From: Clostridia bacterium
GTDB lineage: Bacteria; Bacillota; Clostridia; Christensenellales; Aristaeellaceae
Direction: 5' to 3'
Length of the DNA stretch: 64,000 nt
Assembly (NCBI GenBank): GCA_017469265.1
Contig: JAFUGS010000048.1
Span: 30,511 to 94,510, forward strand
The notes beneath the pieces are model-generated. The model did no database searches, was not told where the DNA came from, and saw nothing but the letters and a program-made list of their open reading frames with translations. This document shows, piece after piece, positions 18,193-27,631 of this stretch. A program made the translations under genes and the position numbers. Each line of letters begins with the position of its first letter. The stretch's first letter is position 1.

Positions 18193-19182
18193 TCATGGCT
18201 GCACCTCATGGCACGCGCAGAAATGTCCCGGCGCGGCTTCCTTCAGTTCCGGCATGACCTGCCGGCATTTTTCCGTCGCGAAGCGGCAGCGGGTATGGAA
18301 ACGGCAGCCGCCCGGCGGATTCAGCGGGCTGGGAATATCTCCCTCCAGCACCACCCGTTTCCGGGCCCGGGTCTTCTCCGGGTCAGGCAGCGGCACAGCG
18401 CTGAGCAGGCTCTGCGTATAAGGATGCAAGGGCTTGCTGCACAGCTCATAGCTCTCCGCCAGCTCCACCATACAGCCCAGATACATTACGCCGATTCTGC
18501 GGGAAATATGCCGGACCACGGAAATATCATGCGCGATGAACAGGTACGTCAGCCCCCGTTCTTCCTGCAGATCCTCCAGCATATTGACCACCTGGCTTTG
18601 AATGGATACATCCAGCGCCGAAATCGGTTCATCACAGACGATGAATTCAGGGCTGACCGCCAGGGCTCTGGCAATGCCCACCCGCTGCTGCTGTCCGCCT
18701 GAAAACTCATGGGGAAAGCGATTCGCGTGTTCTGTATTCAGGCCTACCCGGTCCAGCAGTTCCTTGATTCTTTCCTCCCGTTCCGTTTTGGAGAGACCTT
18801 GGCCATGCACATCCAGGCCTTCCCCCACGATCTCCCCTACCGTCATTCTCGGGTCCAGCGAAGCACTGGGATCCTGAAAGATGATCTGCATTTTTTTCCG
18901 GTATGGCAGCATATTGACCGCGGTTTTCTTTTCGCTGTCGAACAGGGGAACCCCATCGTAAACAATGCTGCCGGAAGTCGGCTCATACAGGCGAAGCACC
19001 GTCCTGCCCAGCGTTGTCTTTCCACATCCGGATTCGCCCACCAGGCCCAGCGTCTCTCCCCTGTAAACATCGAAAGAAACGGATTCCACAGCCTGCACAT
19101 ACTGTTTCCGGAACAGCTTTCCCTTTACCGGAAAGTACTTTCGTAATCTGTGAACCTCCAGCAGTTTTTTAGCCTCAGCCAT
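18193..19182 (-). CDS. Oligopeptide ABC transporter ATP-binding protein (OppF type)
   Basis: Standard-length OppF (329 residues), lacking the coiled-coil insert seen in the other OppF at 7354-8922. Walker A is GESGCGKTT, the Q-loop is [12 protein letters not shown], the signature is [10 protein letters not shown] and Walker B is [12 protein letters not shown]. The C-terminal Opp domain has [11 protein letters not shown] and CACHE. It overlaps oppD by 8 bp, and AAGGAGG precedes the ATG. Confidence 0.93.
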   Translation of the reverse strand: MAEAKKLLEVHRLRKYFPVKGKLFRKQYVQAVESVSFDVYRGETLGLVGESGCGKTTLGRTVLRLYEPTSGSIVYDGVPLFDSEKKTAVNMLPYRKKMQIIFQDPSASLDPRMTVGEIVGEGLDVHGQGLSKTEREERIKELLDRVGLNTEHANRFPHEFSGGQQQRVGIARALAVSPEFIVCDEPISALDVSIQSQVVNMLEDLQEERGLTYLFIAHDISVVRHISRRIGVMYLGCMVELAESYELCSKPLHPYTQSLLSAVPLPDPEKTRARKRVVLEGDIPSPLNPPGGCRFHTRCRFATEKCRQVMPELKEAAPGHFCACHEVQP

Positions 19183-20206
19183 GCTGTTCCGCCTCCTTCT
19201 GCTTCAGCATTTCCTGCACCTGCAGCCAGCAGGCGCAGGAATGCCCGTTCTCCCCCACAGTCACTGCAGGCGGCGGATTGTTCAGACAGATCTTCATGCA
19301 GTTCTTGCACCGCGGCCCAAAGCTGCATCCCTTTGGCGGATCCAGCAGATCAACCGGCGTTCCCTCGATCGGAATCAGGCGCTCATGCCCGATCATATCC
19401 ATCCGGGGCATGGATGCCAGAAGTCCCTTTGTATAAGGATGCTGGGGATTGTAAAAGATATCATTCACCGTCCCCTGTTCCACAATATGTCCCGCATACA
19501 TGACAGATACCCGGTCACAGATCTCCGCCACGACGCCGAGGTTGTGCGTGATGAAGATGATGGACATGTTATTCCGGCCTTTCAGCGTCTTCATCAGCTC
19601 CAGAATCTGTTCCTGGATCGTCACATCCAGCGCGGTCGTCGGCTCATCCGCGATCAGCAGCTCAGGATTGCAGATCAGCGCCATGGCAATCATCGCCCGC
19701 TGGCGCATGCCGCCGGAAAACTCATGAGGGTACTGATCCACCCTCTTATCCGCGTTATTGATGCCCACCTGCTCCAGCATCTCGATGGCGCGTTTTCTTG
19801 CCTCCGCCCGGGAAATATCCTTTCGATGGCTGCGAAGCGCCTCCATGAGCTGATCGCCCACCGTGTAAACCGGGTTCATGCAGGTCATGGGGTTCTGAAA
19901 GATCATGGCCGCCCGGCTGCCCCGGAAATCCGCCATCTGATTCTGGTTGTAGGAGAGCAGGTCTTCGCCATCAAACCGCACCGATCCGCCGATCACCTTC
20001 CCCGGGTTTTGCAGCAGCCCCATGATGGCATAGGCTTCCACGCTCTTTCCGGATCCGGATTCGCCCACAATGCCCATCACCTCGTTGGTGCGCAGTGTAT
20101 AGGAAATCCCGTCCACCGCCTTGACTTCCCCCGCGTGGGTAAAGAAGGAAACCCGAAGGTCTTTTACCTCCAGCAGGACCCGGTCCTCTCCCTGAAGATT
20201 GCTCAT
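19175..20206 (-). CDS. Oligopeptide ABC transporter ATP-binding protein (OppD type)
   Basis: OppD ATPase of the second system. Walker A is GESGSGKS (about 48-55), the Q-loop is [12 protein letters not shown], the signature is [10 protein letters not shown] and Walker B is [12 protein letters not shown]. The C-terminal Cys cluster includes [15 protein letters not shown]. Length 343 is normal. It follows oppC by 16 bp. Confidence 0.93.
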   Translation of the reverse strand: MSNLQGEDRVLLEVKDLRVSFFTHAGEVKAVDGISYTLRTNEVMGIVGESGSGKSVEAYAIMGLLQNPGKVIGGSVRFDGEDLLSYNQNQMADFRGSRAAMIFQNPMTCMNPVYTVGDQLMEALRSHRKDISRAEARKRAIEMLEQVGINNADKRVDQYPHEFSGGMRQRAMIAMALICNPELLIADEPTTALDVTIQEQILELMKTLKGRNNMSIIFITHNLGVVAEICDRVSVMYAGHIVEQGTVNDIFYNPQHPYTKGLLASMPRMDMIGHERLIPIEGTPVDLLDPPKGCSFGPRCKNCMKICLNNPPPAVTVGENGHSCACWLQVQEMLKQKEAEQHG

Positions 20207-20222
20207 TGGTTTCCCTCCTTCC

Positions 20223-21584
20223 TTACTTTTTCAGCCGCGGATCCAGCGCGTCCCGGATGCCGTCGCCAACCAGGTTCAGGCTCAGCACCAGCACCGTCAG
20301 GATAATCGCGGGGCACAGCATCCGATACGGATAGTTCTGCAACACATCCAGCGCGTCGGAGCACAGGGAACCCAGTGAAGCCATCGGCGCGGAAACACCC
20401 ATCCCCAGGAAACTCAGAAAGCTTTCCAGAAAAATCGCCGAAGGAATCTGCAGGCAGGTCGTAATGACCAGCTGACCTACACAGTTGGGAATCAGATGAC
20501 GTTTCACGATCCTTCTGCCAGAAACGCCCAGAGCCCGCGCCGCTGTCACATATTCCTGCTGCTTCAGCATCAGCACCTGTCCCCGGACAATCCGGGCCAT
20601 GCCAACCCAGTACAGCAGCGCAAAGGTAATGAAGATGCTGACAACCCCAACGCCCAGATCGCTCATGGATTTGACAATCCCGCTCTGCGCGCCGTCAAAC
20701 CATTTCTGCAGCGGTTCCTTCAGAACCACCTGCAGCAGCAGAACGATCAGCACATCCGGCACGGAGTAAATCAGCTCTACGATGCGCATCATCACAAAAT
20801 CAACCGCGCCGCCGGCCAAGCCGGAAATCGCCCCGTAGATCGAACCGATCACCAGGACAATCAGCGCTGCCACGATTCCGATGATCAGGGAAACCCGCGC
20901 GCCATACATGCAGCGGGCCAGCAGGTCGCGGCCGGCTGAGTCCGTGCCGAAAACATGCGGAAAGAAGGATGTCATCATTTTCAGCTCTGATGCGCCTTCT
21001 GCCGGTGTATCCATCATTTCCACCGGTGTCTTTTCGTACGACCCGCTGATCAGTGCTTTCTGATCCACGATCCACAGGGCCGGTTCCTGATCGGATTCCA
21101 GCACCAGAACCGACTTCTCTTTGGATTTCGCAAAACGGAAGGCATATGTCTGTCCATTCTTCCCGACAATATAGTAGTCGCCTTTTTTGATATAAGTCTG
21201 GGAGCCGGAAAGCATGCTTGTTGCCAGTACCCCGTCCGCGCCGGCATCCAGCAGCGCCTGGGCGGCTTTTTCCACATCCGTTTTTTCAAACGGAAAAAGC
21301 TTGGCCGCCTCCCGATACTGTTCGTCATAACTGTACGCGATAAAATAGGGGCCCACAAAGGAGAACAGCAGAATCACCAGAAAAACAAACAGACTGATCA
21401 TGGAGACCCGGTTTGACCGGAATCGGCGCCACGCGTCCTTCCAGTAGGAAACACTCTTGTGCTCCTCAACCATGGATTCCTTCTCTGTTTCCGTCGCCGG
21501 GGCGAAATCCTCATCACGCAGGCTGCTCCACTTTGCAATGGCGTCCACATTGCTGTGGAAGAGATGAAAGCTTTTCTTTTCCAC
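20223..21584 (-). CDS. Oligopeptide ABC transporter permease (OppC type) with enlarged external loop
   Basis: OppC permease of the second system. After a cytoplasmic N-terminal region (about 50 residues) and the first helix (SMISLFVFLVILLFSFVG), about 150 residues (about 75-225) separate it from the usual FGTDSAGRDLLARCMYGARV. This loop is predicted outside the membrane. It contains short beta-like segments (YIKKGDYYIVGKNGQTYAFR, SVLVLESDQEPALWIVDQKA) but no repeat that I recognise. The EAA loop is ARALGVSGRRIVKRHLIPNC. Length 453 against about 300 for the family. It starts 4 bp after oppB. Confidence 0.92.
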   Translation of the reverse strand: MEKKSFHLFHSNVDAIAKWSSLRDEDFAPATETEKESMVEEHKSVSYWKDAWRRFRSNRVSMISLFVFLVILLFSFVGPYFIAYSYDEQYREAAKLFPFEKTDVEKAAQALLDAGADGVLATSMLSGSQTYIKKGDYYIVGKNGQTYAFRFAKSKEKSVLVLESDQEPALWIVDQKALISGSYEKTPVEMMDTPAEGASELKMMTSFFPHVFGTDSAGRDLLARCMYGARVSLIIGIVAALIVLVIGSIYGAISGLAGGAVDFVMMRIVELIYSVPDVLIVLLLQVVLKEPLQKWFDGAQSGIVKSMSDLGVGVVSIFITFALLYWVGMARIVRGQVLMLKQQEYVTAARALGVSGRRIVKRHLIPNCVGQLVITTCLQIPSAIFLESFLSFLGMGVSAPMASLGSLCSDALDVLQNYPYRMLCPAIILTVLVLSLNLVGDGIRDALDPRLKK

Positions 21585-21588
21585 AGCG

Positions 21589-22530
21589 TCAATCCTCCTT
21601 TGAAGTCAGGGTAATCCGTGGATCCACGATCTTGTACGCGATATCCACCACCAGGTTCATGATGACGATCAGCGCGGCCAGCACCACCGTCGTACCCATG
21701 ATCACGGGATAATCCCGGTTCAAAATACTGGAAATAAAGTATTTTCCAAGTCCGGGAATGGAGAAGGTCGTTTCCACCACAAAGCCGCCGGTCACAATGC
21801 TGGCAGACAGCGGTCCGAGATAAGTGATCACCGGAATCAGCGAGTTTCGCAGCGCGTGCTTGAAGATAATCTTTCCCGTCTTCAGCCCCTTGGCGCGGGC
21901 TGTCCGGATGTAATCCTGGTTGATAGCGTCCAGCATGCTGGTTCTGGTCAGCTTTGCAATGTAGCACGATGGATACAGCGCCAGCGACAGCACCGGCATC
22001 ACATAAGCGGCGGGGGATTCCAGGCTGTTGGACAGCACGGGCAGCCACTTCAGTTCCACCGCGAAGATCATCAGCAGCAGCGTCGCGAAAACGAAGCTGG
22101 GCACAGCGACCCCAAAGGTCGTCAGCACCCTGAGAATGCTGTCAATCGCGCGGCCCCGGTTATATGCGGCAATACAGCCCAGCGGAATTCCAAGCAGGAC
22201 GGCCACCAGCAGAGCCCAGAGGCCCACCCGGATGGAAAGCTGAAACTTTCCCTGGTGGAACAGGATGGTCGTTACATCTGTCCCCTCCTGCATTTTCAGC
22301 GAAACGCCCATATCCCCCCGGAGATAATTGGTCATATACCGCCACCATTGCACAGCCAGGGGCTGATCCAAACCGTATTTCGCGTTGGCCCTCGCAATCT
22401 GCTCCGGCGTGGATTTGTCCGTCATGAACGGGCTGCCCGGGATCGCGTTCATCAGAAAAAAAGTGATGGTCGCGATAAGGACCAGCGTCAGGAATGCGGC
22501 CGCGATTCTTTTTAATGTATAGAAGACCAT
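21589..22530 (-). CDS. Oligopeptide ABC transporter permease (OppB type)
   Basis: First gene of the second Opp operon. It has six membrane helices starting with KRIAAAFLTLVLIATITFFL. The EAA loop is DYIRTARAKGLKTGKIIFKH and the end is IVDPRITLTSKED. Length 313 is normal. The 266 bases between this gene and the AraC regulator at 22797 hold its leader. I see a TAGAAT at 22594-22599 (minus strand) as a possible -10 but no convincing -35. Confidence 0.93.
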   Translation of the reverse strand: MVFYTLKRIAAAFLTLVLIATITFFLMNAIPGSPFMTDKSTPEQIARANAKYGLDQPLAVQWWRYMTNYLRGDMGVSLKMQEGTDVTTILFHQGKFQLSIRVGLWALLVAVLLGIPLGCIAAYNRGRAIDSILRVLTTFGVAVPSFVFATLLLMIFAVELKWLPVLSNSLESPAAYVMPVLSLALYPSCYIAKLTRTSMLDAINQDYIRTARAKGLKTGKIIFKHALRNSLIPVITYLGPLSASIVTGGFVVETTFSIPGLGKYFISSILNRDYPVIMGTTVVLAALIVIMNLVVDIAYKIVDPRITLTSKED

Positions 22531-22796
22531 GCACCAGGCTCCTCTCTTCGGCTGCGGAAAGATCCCTTCATTTCTCCTTCCTGGACCTGTATTCTACCAT
22601 GGAGCGCGGCAAAAAATCCATATTGAAGAGAAAGGGTTCCTGTGTTTTCAATGTTTTTTTGATCAATCATGGCCAGCGGTCAGGAAAGCGCTGAATAAGC
22701 GCCTGTATGAGATCGTGTTTGCTGCTTTTGAGATGGTAAACCGCGGTATGCTTTTGGATGATCTCTCCCACCCGCCTGGAATCGCTTTGGCTTGCT

Positions 22797-23618
22797 TCAG
22801 GGGCTGACTGGATCACGGTTTTCAGCCGTCGGATTTCTCAGATAGCTCAGATGTTCCGACGGAAGGCAGCCCGTCTCCGCCTGAAAAGCCCGCCGGAAGG
22901 TCCGCATGTTCGCGTAGCCGCAGATCCCGCTGATCTCCGTGAGCGTCCTGTCCGGATCCCGCATGAGCAGCCGGGCCTTCTCAATCCGGATCGCGTTGAT
23001 AAACCGGCGGAAATTGGTGTGGAGGCGTCCGGAAAAGAAATGGCTCAGACTGGAGACGCTGATGCCAAGGGCATGGGAAACGCTTTTCAGGGTGATCTCC
23101 TCAAACGCGTGGTCGGAGATATAACGCAGAATCCGGGAGCCGAGATCATGCTCCACATAATCATAAACGGGACGGTAGGTGAGGTTCTGGAGCAGGCCGG
23201 CCAGCAGCACATGAAGGTACGCCACGCGCAGGGAAAGATTTGTGTCCCCGCCGATCCGGCACAGTCTGTCCACCGCCAGGCGCAGATCCAGATCGGTCCG
23301 GTCAGCCGGCAGCAGCGGAACCTCCGGCTGCAGGCTGTGGAATGAACCGGAAAACTCCGGAATAATATCCGGAGAGAAAATGGCGGCCAGGCCTCCGATG
23401 TCCCCGCTCAGGCTGTCAAAGCTGTGGGAAACCATGGGAAAGATGATCACGGCGTCTCCGCGGTTTACGTGAAAAACCTCCCCGTCCACGGTCAGCGCTG
23501 CGTTTCCCCGGGTCAGCACCAGCAGCTCGGCTTCCGGATGGACGTGAACCCTCACGGGATAGTGGGTCATCTCACCGATGAAAAGCTTTTCCGGCCTTTG
23601 CTCATAATAGGTTCTCAT
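22797..23618 (-). CDS. AraC family transcriptional regulator with N-terminal cupin
   Basis: A sugar-responsive type of AraC regulator. Residues about 15-85 form a cupin sensor (HVHPEAELLVLTRGNAALTV, GDAVIIFPMVSHSF). The C-terminal 100 residues form the double HTH domain (ITLKSVSHALGISVSSLSHF, then LTEISGICGYANMRTFRRAF). Length 273 is typical. It is divergent from the carbohydrate ABC operon at 23884 across 265 bp. That is the classic position for a local activator, and the inducer is probably the imported sugar (inference). Confidence 0.9.
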   Translation of the reverse strand: MRTYYEQRPEKLFIGEMTHYPVRVHVHPEAELLVLTRGNAALTVDGEVFHVNRGDAVIIFPMVSHSFDSLSGDIGGLAAIFSPDIIPEFSGSFHSLQPEVPLLPADRTDLDLRLAVDRLCRIGGDTNLSLRVAYLHVLLAGLLQNLTYRPVYDYVEHDLGSRILRYISDHAFEEITLKSVSHALGISVSSLSHFFSGRLHTNFRRFINAIRIEKARLLMRDPDRTLTEISGICGYANMRTFRRAFQAETGCLPSEHLSYLRNPTAENRDPVSP

Positions 23619-23694
23619 CCGTCACGCCTCCCTGAAATACGGCCATTTTTATCCCGTCCGGAATATGAAAATGGAAGATCCGTCCTATTGTAAA

Positions 23695-23724
23695 TCAAAA
23701 TACACCAAAAGTGAATCATTTTGA
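23695..23724. promoter_or_regulatory. Inverted repeat in the AraC/ABC divergent region (possible operator)
   Basis: TCAAAAT (23695-23701) and ATTTTGA (23718-23724) form an inverted repeat 77 bp before the start of the sugar operon RNA and next to the likely AraC promoter (minus TACAAT at 23687-23692). It is a candidate regulator site only. Confidence 0.4.
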
Positions 23725-23769
23725 CACCTCCAGCTGCAATTTTTGTCCCTCAAACAAACGCAAATGGTG

Positions 23770-23798
23770 TTGTCCGCGGCGCGGCTTCCTGCTATAAA
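23770..23798 (+). promoter_or_regulatory. Promoter for the carbohydrate ABC operon
   Basis: TTGTCC (23770-23775), 17 bp, TATAAA (23793-23798), 86 bp before the ATG at 23884. The -35 departs from consensus, consistent with an activator-dependent promoter. Confidence 0.6.
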
Positions 23799-23883
23799 TT
23801 GAAATGAAGCTGCAGACTGACAAAACGGAGCAATAAGATGGAGGCCGCCCGAATCCCGGGCAGCCGGGGAAGGAAGTGATTGC

Positions 23884-24792
23884 ATGAGCAAAAAGACCCG
23901 GTCGTATGTGGAATTCCTCTACATCCTGCCGCTGCTGATTCTGGTCGCGCTCATTTCCTACTATCCTCTGTATGGCTGGATTTACGCCTTCCACGACTAC
24001 ATGCCGCCCAAGCCCATCTCCTCCGAAACGTTCGTGGGGCTGAAGTGGTTTGCGTATATCGTTTCCAATCCGACCCGGCTGGCGGACGTGGGCCGCGTGC
24101 TGGTCAACACCTTTGCCATGAGCGGCATTTCCCTGGCGTTTTCCTGGTTTCCCATGTTCTTCGCCGTGTTTCTCAATGAGATTCACTGCAGGCCCTATCG
24201 CAAATTCGTTCAGACCGTGACCACCCTGCCGAACTTTATCAGCTGGGTTCTGGTGTTCTCGGTGGCCTTCAACGTGCTCAGCTCCACCGGCGCCGTCAAT
24301 TCCGTGCTGATCAGCCTGAAACTGATTGACAAGCCCATCGCCTTTCTGAGCTCCAAGGACAATATCTGGTTCAAAATGTGGCTCTGGCTGACCTGGAAGA
24401 ACGCGGGCTGGGCCGCCATCATGTACCTGGCGGCCATCTCCGCGATCGATGAGCAGATGATTGAAGCGGCGAAAGTGGACGGAGCCACCCGGATGCAGAT
24501 CATCTGGCGCATCACACTGCCCTGCCTGCTGCCGACCTATTTCGTCATCGTGATGCTGAACCTGGCCAACTTCCTTTCCAACGGGATGGAGCAGTATTTC
24601 GTGTTCCAGAACAGCTTCAACCGCAAAACGATTGAGGTGCTGGATCTTTATGTGTACAACATCGCCACATCCGGCCGCGGAAACTATCCGCTGTCCACCG
24701 CCATCAGCATGCTGAAGAGCATTGTCAGCGTGGCGCTGCTCTTCATCACGAACACCGTTTCCCGTCTGGTCCGCGGGGAAGGGTTTGTGTAA
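23884..24792 (+). CDS. Carbohydrate ABC transporter permease (LplB/YteP type)
   Basis: First permease of a family 1 carbohydrate importer of the kind used for complex plant oligosaccharides (LplB, YteP). Six membrane helices start with FLYILPLLILVALISYYPLY. The EAA loop is EQMIEAAKVDGATRMQIIWR followed by ITLPCLL. Length 302 is normal. It starts after GGAAGGAAG. No ATPase gene lies in this operon; such systems usually share an MsmX-type ATPase encoded elsewhere (family knowledge). Confidence 0.92.
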   Translation: MSKKTRSYVEFLYILPLLILVALISYYPLYGWIYAFHDYMPPKPISSETFVGLKWFAYIVSNPTRLADVGRVLVNTFAMSGISLAFSWFPMFFAVFLNEIHCRPYRKFVQTVTTLPNFISWVLVFSVAFNVLSSTGAVNSVLISLKLIDKPIAFLSSKDNIWFKMWLWLTWKNAGWAAIMYLAAISAIDEQMIEAAKVDGATRMQIIWRITLPCLLPTYFVIVMLNLANFLSNGMEQYFVFQNSFNRKTIEVLDLYVYNIATSGRGNYPLSTAISMLKSIVSVALLFITNTVSRLVRGEGFV

Positions 24793-24809
24793 GGGAAGGG
24801 GGCAGAAAA

Positions 24810-25793
24810 ATGACGGCGAAAACCAGCAATGCACCGGCAAAAAAGCCCGTGAGTTCCGCCTCCGCACATAGCCGGAAGCATATTAACCCGATGAACCGGC
24901 AGAGCGCGGGCGACCGGGTGGTCAGCGTGGTAACCTACATCGTATACGCCTTCTTCGCGTTTGTGTGCGCCTACCCGTTTTACTACATCATTATCAACTC
25001 CATCAGCTCCAACACGCTGAGTGAGCGGGGCAAGGTACTTTTCTGGCCCATGGAGATTCATTTCAAAAACTATACCCGCATGAGCACCATCCCCGGCCTG
25101 CTGGACGCGGCGCGGGTCTCCGTGCTGCGGACGGTCGTCGGTACGATCCTGACAGTGGTTATCGCCGCCTTCCTGGGATACATGTTTACGCGGGAAACCA
25201 TGTGGAAAAGGAAGCTGTGGTTCCGCTTCGTCGCGGTGACGATGTATTTCAACGCCGGCATTATCCCCTGGGTGCTGTGCATGCGGAATCTGGGGCTGGC
25301 GAACAATTTCTGGGGATACATCCTGCCCATGGCCGTGCAGCCGTTCTACATCATTCTCTGCAAGACCTACTGCGAGTCCGTGCCAAGGGAGCTGCAGGAG
25401 GCGGCGGAAATCGACGGCGCCGGCACCCTGAGGGTGTTCGTTCAGATCATGCTGCCCGTCATCAAGCCCATTCTGGCGACCGTCGCGATCTTCGCGGCGG
25501 TCAACCAGTGGAATTCCTTCCAGGACAACCTGCTGCTGATGACCAACCGGCCGGACCTGGATACCCTGCAGTACAAGCTGTATCAGTATATTACCCAGGC
25601 CAACAGCCTGAAGGCGCTGGTCAGCAACACCACCAATTCCAACGCGGTCATGGCCAGCCTGGCCACCGCCGCCACCGCCACTTCGATCCGGATGTCGGTG
25701 ACCGTGGTGGTGGTGCTTCCGATCATGCTGATCTATCCCTTCTTCCAGCGCTTCTTTACCAAGGGCATCATGATCGGCGCCGTGAAGGGCTGA
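24810..25793 (+). CDS. Carbohydrate ABC transporter permease (YtcP/YtdP/CarB type)
   Basis: Second permease, partner of the gene 17 bp upstream. It has an N-terminal cytoplasmic tail rich in Ala, Lys and Ser, then helices from VVSVVTYIVYAFFAFVCAYP. The EAA loop is LQEAAEIDGAGTLRVFVQIM followed by LPVIKPI. It ends with FFTKGIMIGAVKG, which is typical of this subfamily. Length 327. Its ribosome site is AGGGAAGGGGG. Confidence 0.92.
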   Translation: MTAKTSNAPAKKPVSSASAHSRKHINPMNRQSAGDRVVSVVTYIVYAFFAFVCAYPFYYIIINSISSNTLSERGKVLFWPMEIHFKNYTRMSTIPGLLDAARVSVLRTVVGTILTVVIAAFLGYMFTRETMWKRKLWFRFVAVTMYFNAGIIPWVLCMRNLGLANNFWGYILPMAVQPFYIILCKTYCESVPRELQEAAEIDGAGTLRVFVQIMLPVIKPILATVAIFAAVNQWNSFQDNLLLMTNRPDLDTLQYKLYQYITQANSLKALVSNTTNSNAVMASLATAATATSIRMSVTVVVVLPIMLIYPFFQRFFTKGIMIGAVKG

Positions 25794-25875
25794 GCGTACG
25801 ATGCCGGAATCCGGCGTTTTCTTCCCGGGATCAAGGCGGGATCGCCTTACCATATATTAAAAGGAGGGTTACACT

Positions 25876-27564
25876 ATGAAACGGTTACTGTCTGTTCTGC
25901 TGGCGCTGGCCATGCTGATGAGCCTGGCCTCTGTCGGCGCGGCGGCGGAGACGCCGGAGCTGCTGACCATCGATGTATATGATGACGCCGCGAACTTCAA
26001 CGGTCTGCAGACCGGCTGGTTCGCGAAGGTGATCAAGGATCGGTTCAATATCGAGCTGAACATCATCGCGTCCCAGGTCGTGGGCAACACGGTGTACGCC
26101 ACCCGCTCCGAGGCGGGCAATCTGGGCGACATCATCGTCGTGGACAAGGCCAAATTCCCGGAAATCGTGGAAGCCGGCCTGGCCAGGGATATCAGCGACA
26201 AGCTGCCCGAGTGCGAAAACATCATGAAGTTCAAGACCCAGATTGACGTGTTCAACAAGGGCCTGACCGGCAAGGACGGCGTGTATTACGGGATTCCCAC
26301 TGAAATGACCGATACCTCCCCCGTTTCCCTGACGGATGACGTGATCTACTCCTCCCCCAAGGTCCGCTGGGATCTTTATAAGGCTGTCGGTTCCCCGAAG
26401 CTGGCCAACCTGGATGATTTCCTGGACATGCTGGTAAAAATCCATGAGATTCATCCCACCAACGAAGACGGTGACCCGGCCTATCCCTTCACCCTGTGGG
26501 CGGACTGGGACGGCAACGACAACATGATCGGTATCGCCAACGTTGTGCAGCTGACCACCTGGTACGGCGAAAAGCTGAAGGGCAGCGCTATGCTGAAACC
26601 CGACAACACCTTCGCCAAGCTGTATGAGCGCGACGGCGCCTATTACACCATCACCAAGATGCTGAACAAGGCCAATCAGCTGGGCCTGGTGGATCCGGAT
26701 TCCGGCACCCAGCCCTGGGATACCGTCGCCTCCAAGCTGTCCTCCGGGCGCGCGGACGTGATGTGGTACAGCTGGCAGGACGGCTTCTGGAACAGCGTGG
26801 ACCGGCTGAATGCTGGCACCGGCTTCATCTTCATCCCGATCGAGGATCAGCTGTACTATGCCGACGCGGACCGCTACTACGGATCTGACCGGATGTTCGG
26901 TATCGGCGCGGGCGTGGAAGGCGAAAAGTATGACCGCATTATGGCTTTCCTGGACTGGTATGCCAGCCCCGAAGGCGTCACCTTCCAGCATGACGGAATC
27001 GAAGGCCTGAACTACACCGTCAATGAGGAAGGCAAGTTCGTGCCTTACAAGGATAACGCCCTGATGGACAACCTGCCCGTGCCGGACGAATTCGGCGGCG
27101 GCGGATACAGCGACGGCAACAACCAGATCAACCAGTGGATCGTTTCCGCCCTCTGCGTGAACCCCCTCACCGGTGAGCGGTTTGCCCAGAAATACTGGCA
27201 GTCCTACAAGGATATGACCATGACCGAAATGAAGCGGGAATGGCAGGAGATGTACGGCGCCGAGGATCCGGTGGACTGGATGAAGAAGAATAACAAGCTG
27301 CTGGCCAGCCCCAGCGTGGACTTCACCCCGCCGGCGGACAACAACGACATCATCGCCCTGCGCGCGGATGTGAACAAGTGCCTGTGCGACTACACCTGGC
27401 AGCTGATCATGACCTGTGCGACGGATGAAGAATTCGAAGCCATGTGGGATGAAATGATTGAGCAGCTGAACGGTTTCGGCTATGAACAGCTGTTTGAGAA
27501 CGACTGCGCGGCCTGGCAGCCTGAAATCGACGCGAAGATCGCCGCGGCCGAAGCGGTGAAGTAA
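25876..27564 (+). CDS. Carbohydrate ABC transporter substrate-binding protein (LipO/YtcQ type)
   Basis: Large family 1-type sugar binding protein for the permease pair upstream. The signal peptide MKRLLSVLLALAMLMSLASV ends at GAAA-ETPE, with no lipobox cysteine. The mature part has the long binding-protein pattern (FAKVIKDRFNIELNIIASQV, GDIIVVDKAKFPEIVEAGLA, ADVMWYSWQDGFWN). Length 562 suits binders of oligosaccharides. AAAAGGAGGG precedes the ATG. A hairpin (27582-27610) separates it from the next gene. Confidence 0.88.
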   Translation: MKRLLSVLLALAMLMSLASVGAAAETPELLTIDVYDDAANFNGLQTGWFAKVIKDRFNIELNIIASQVVGNTVYATRSEAGNLGDIIVVDKAKFPEIVEAGLARDISDKLPECENIMKFKTQIDVFNKGLTGKDGVYYGIPTEMTDTSPVSLTDDVIYSSPKVRWDLYKAVGSPKLANLDDFLDMLVKIHEIHPTNEDGDPAYPFTLWADWDGNDNMIGIANVVQLTTWYGEKLKGSAMLKPDNTFAKLYERDGAYYTITKMLNKANQLGLVDPDSGTQPWDTVASKLSSGRADVMWYSWQDGFWNSVDRLNAGTGFIFIPIEDQLYYADADRYYGSDRMFGIGAGVEGEKYDRIMAFLDWYASPEGVTFQHDGIEGLNYTVNEEGKFVPYKDNALMDNLPVPDEFGGGGYSDGNNQINQWIVSALCVNPLTGERFAQKYWQSYKDMTMTEMKREWQEMYGAEDPVDWMKKNNKLLASPSVDFTPPADNNDIIALRADVNKCLCDYTWQLIMTCATDEEFEAMWDEMIEQLNGFGYEQLFENDCAAWQPEIDAKIAAAEAVK

Positions 27565-27581
27565 TCCTTGTCTGAACCCTT

Positions 27582-27610
27582 AAGGGGCGCTCCTTTCCGG
27601 GGCGCCCCTT
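27582..27610 (+). terminator. Hairpin after the sugar-binding protein gene
   Basis: AAGGGGCGC (27582-27590) pairs with GCGCCCCTT (27602-27610). Only CCATTT follows, so it is a weak terminator or RNA-stabilising stem before the beta-helix gene, which starts 22 bp later. Confidence 0.55.
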
Positions 27611-27631
27611 CCATTTCATCAGGAGGGCAAT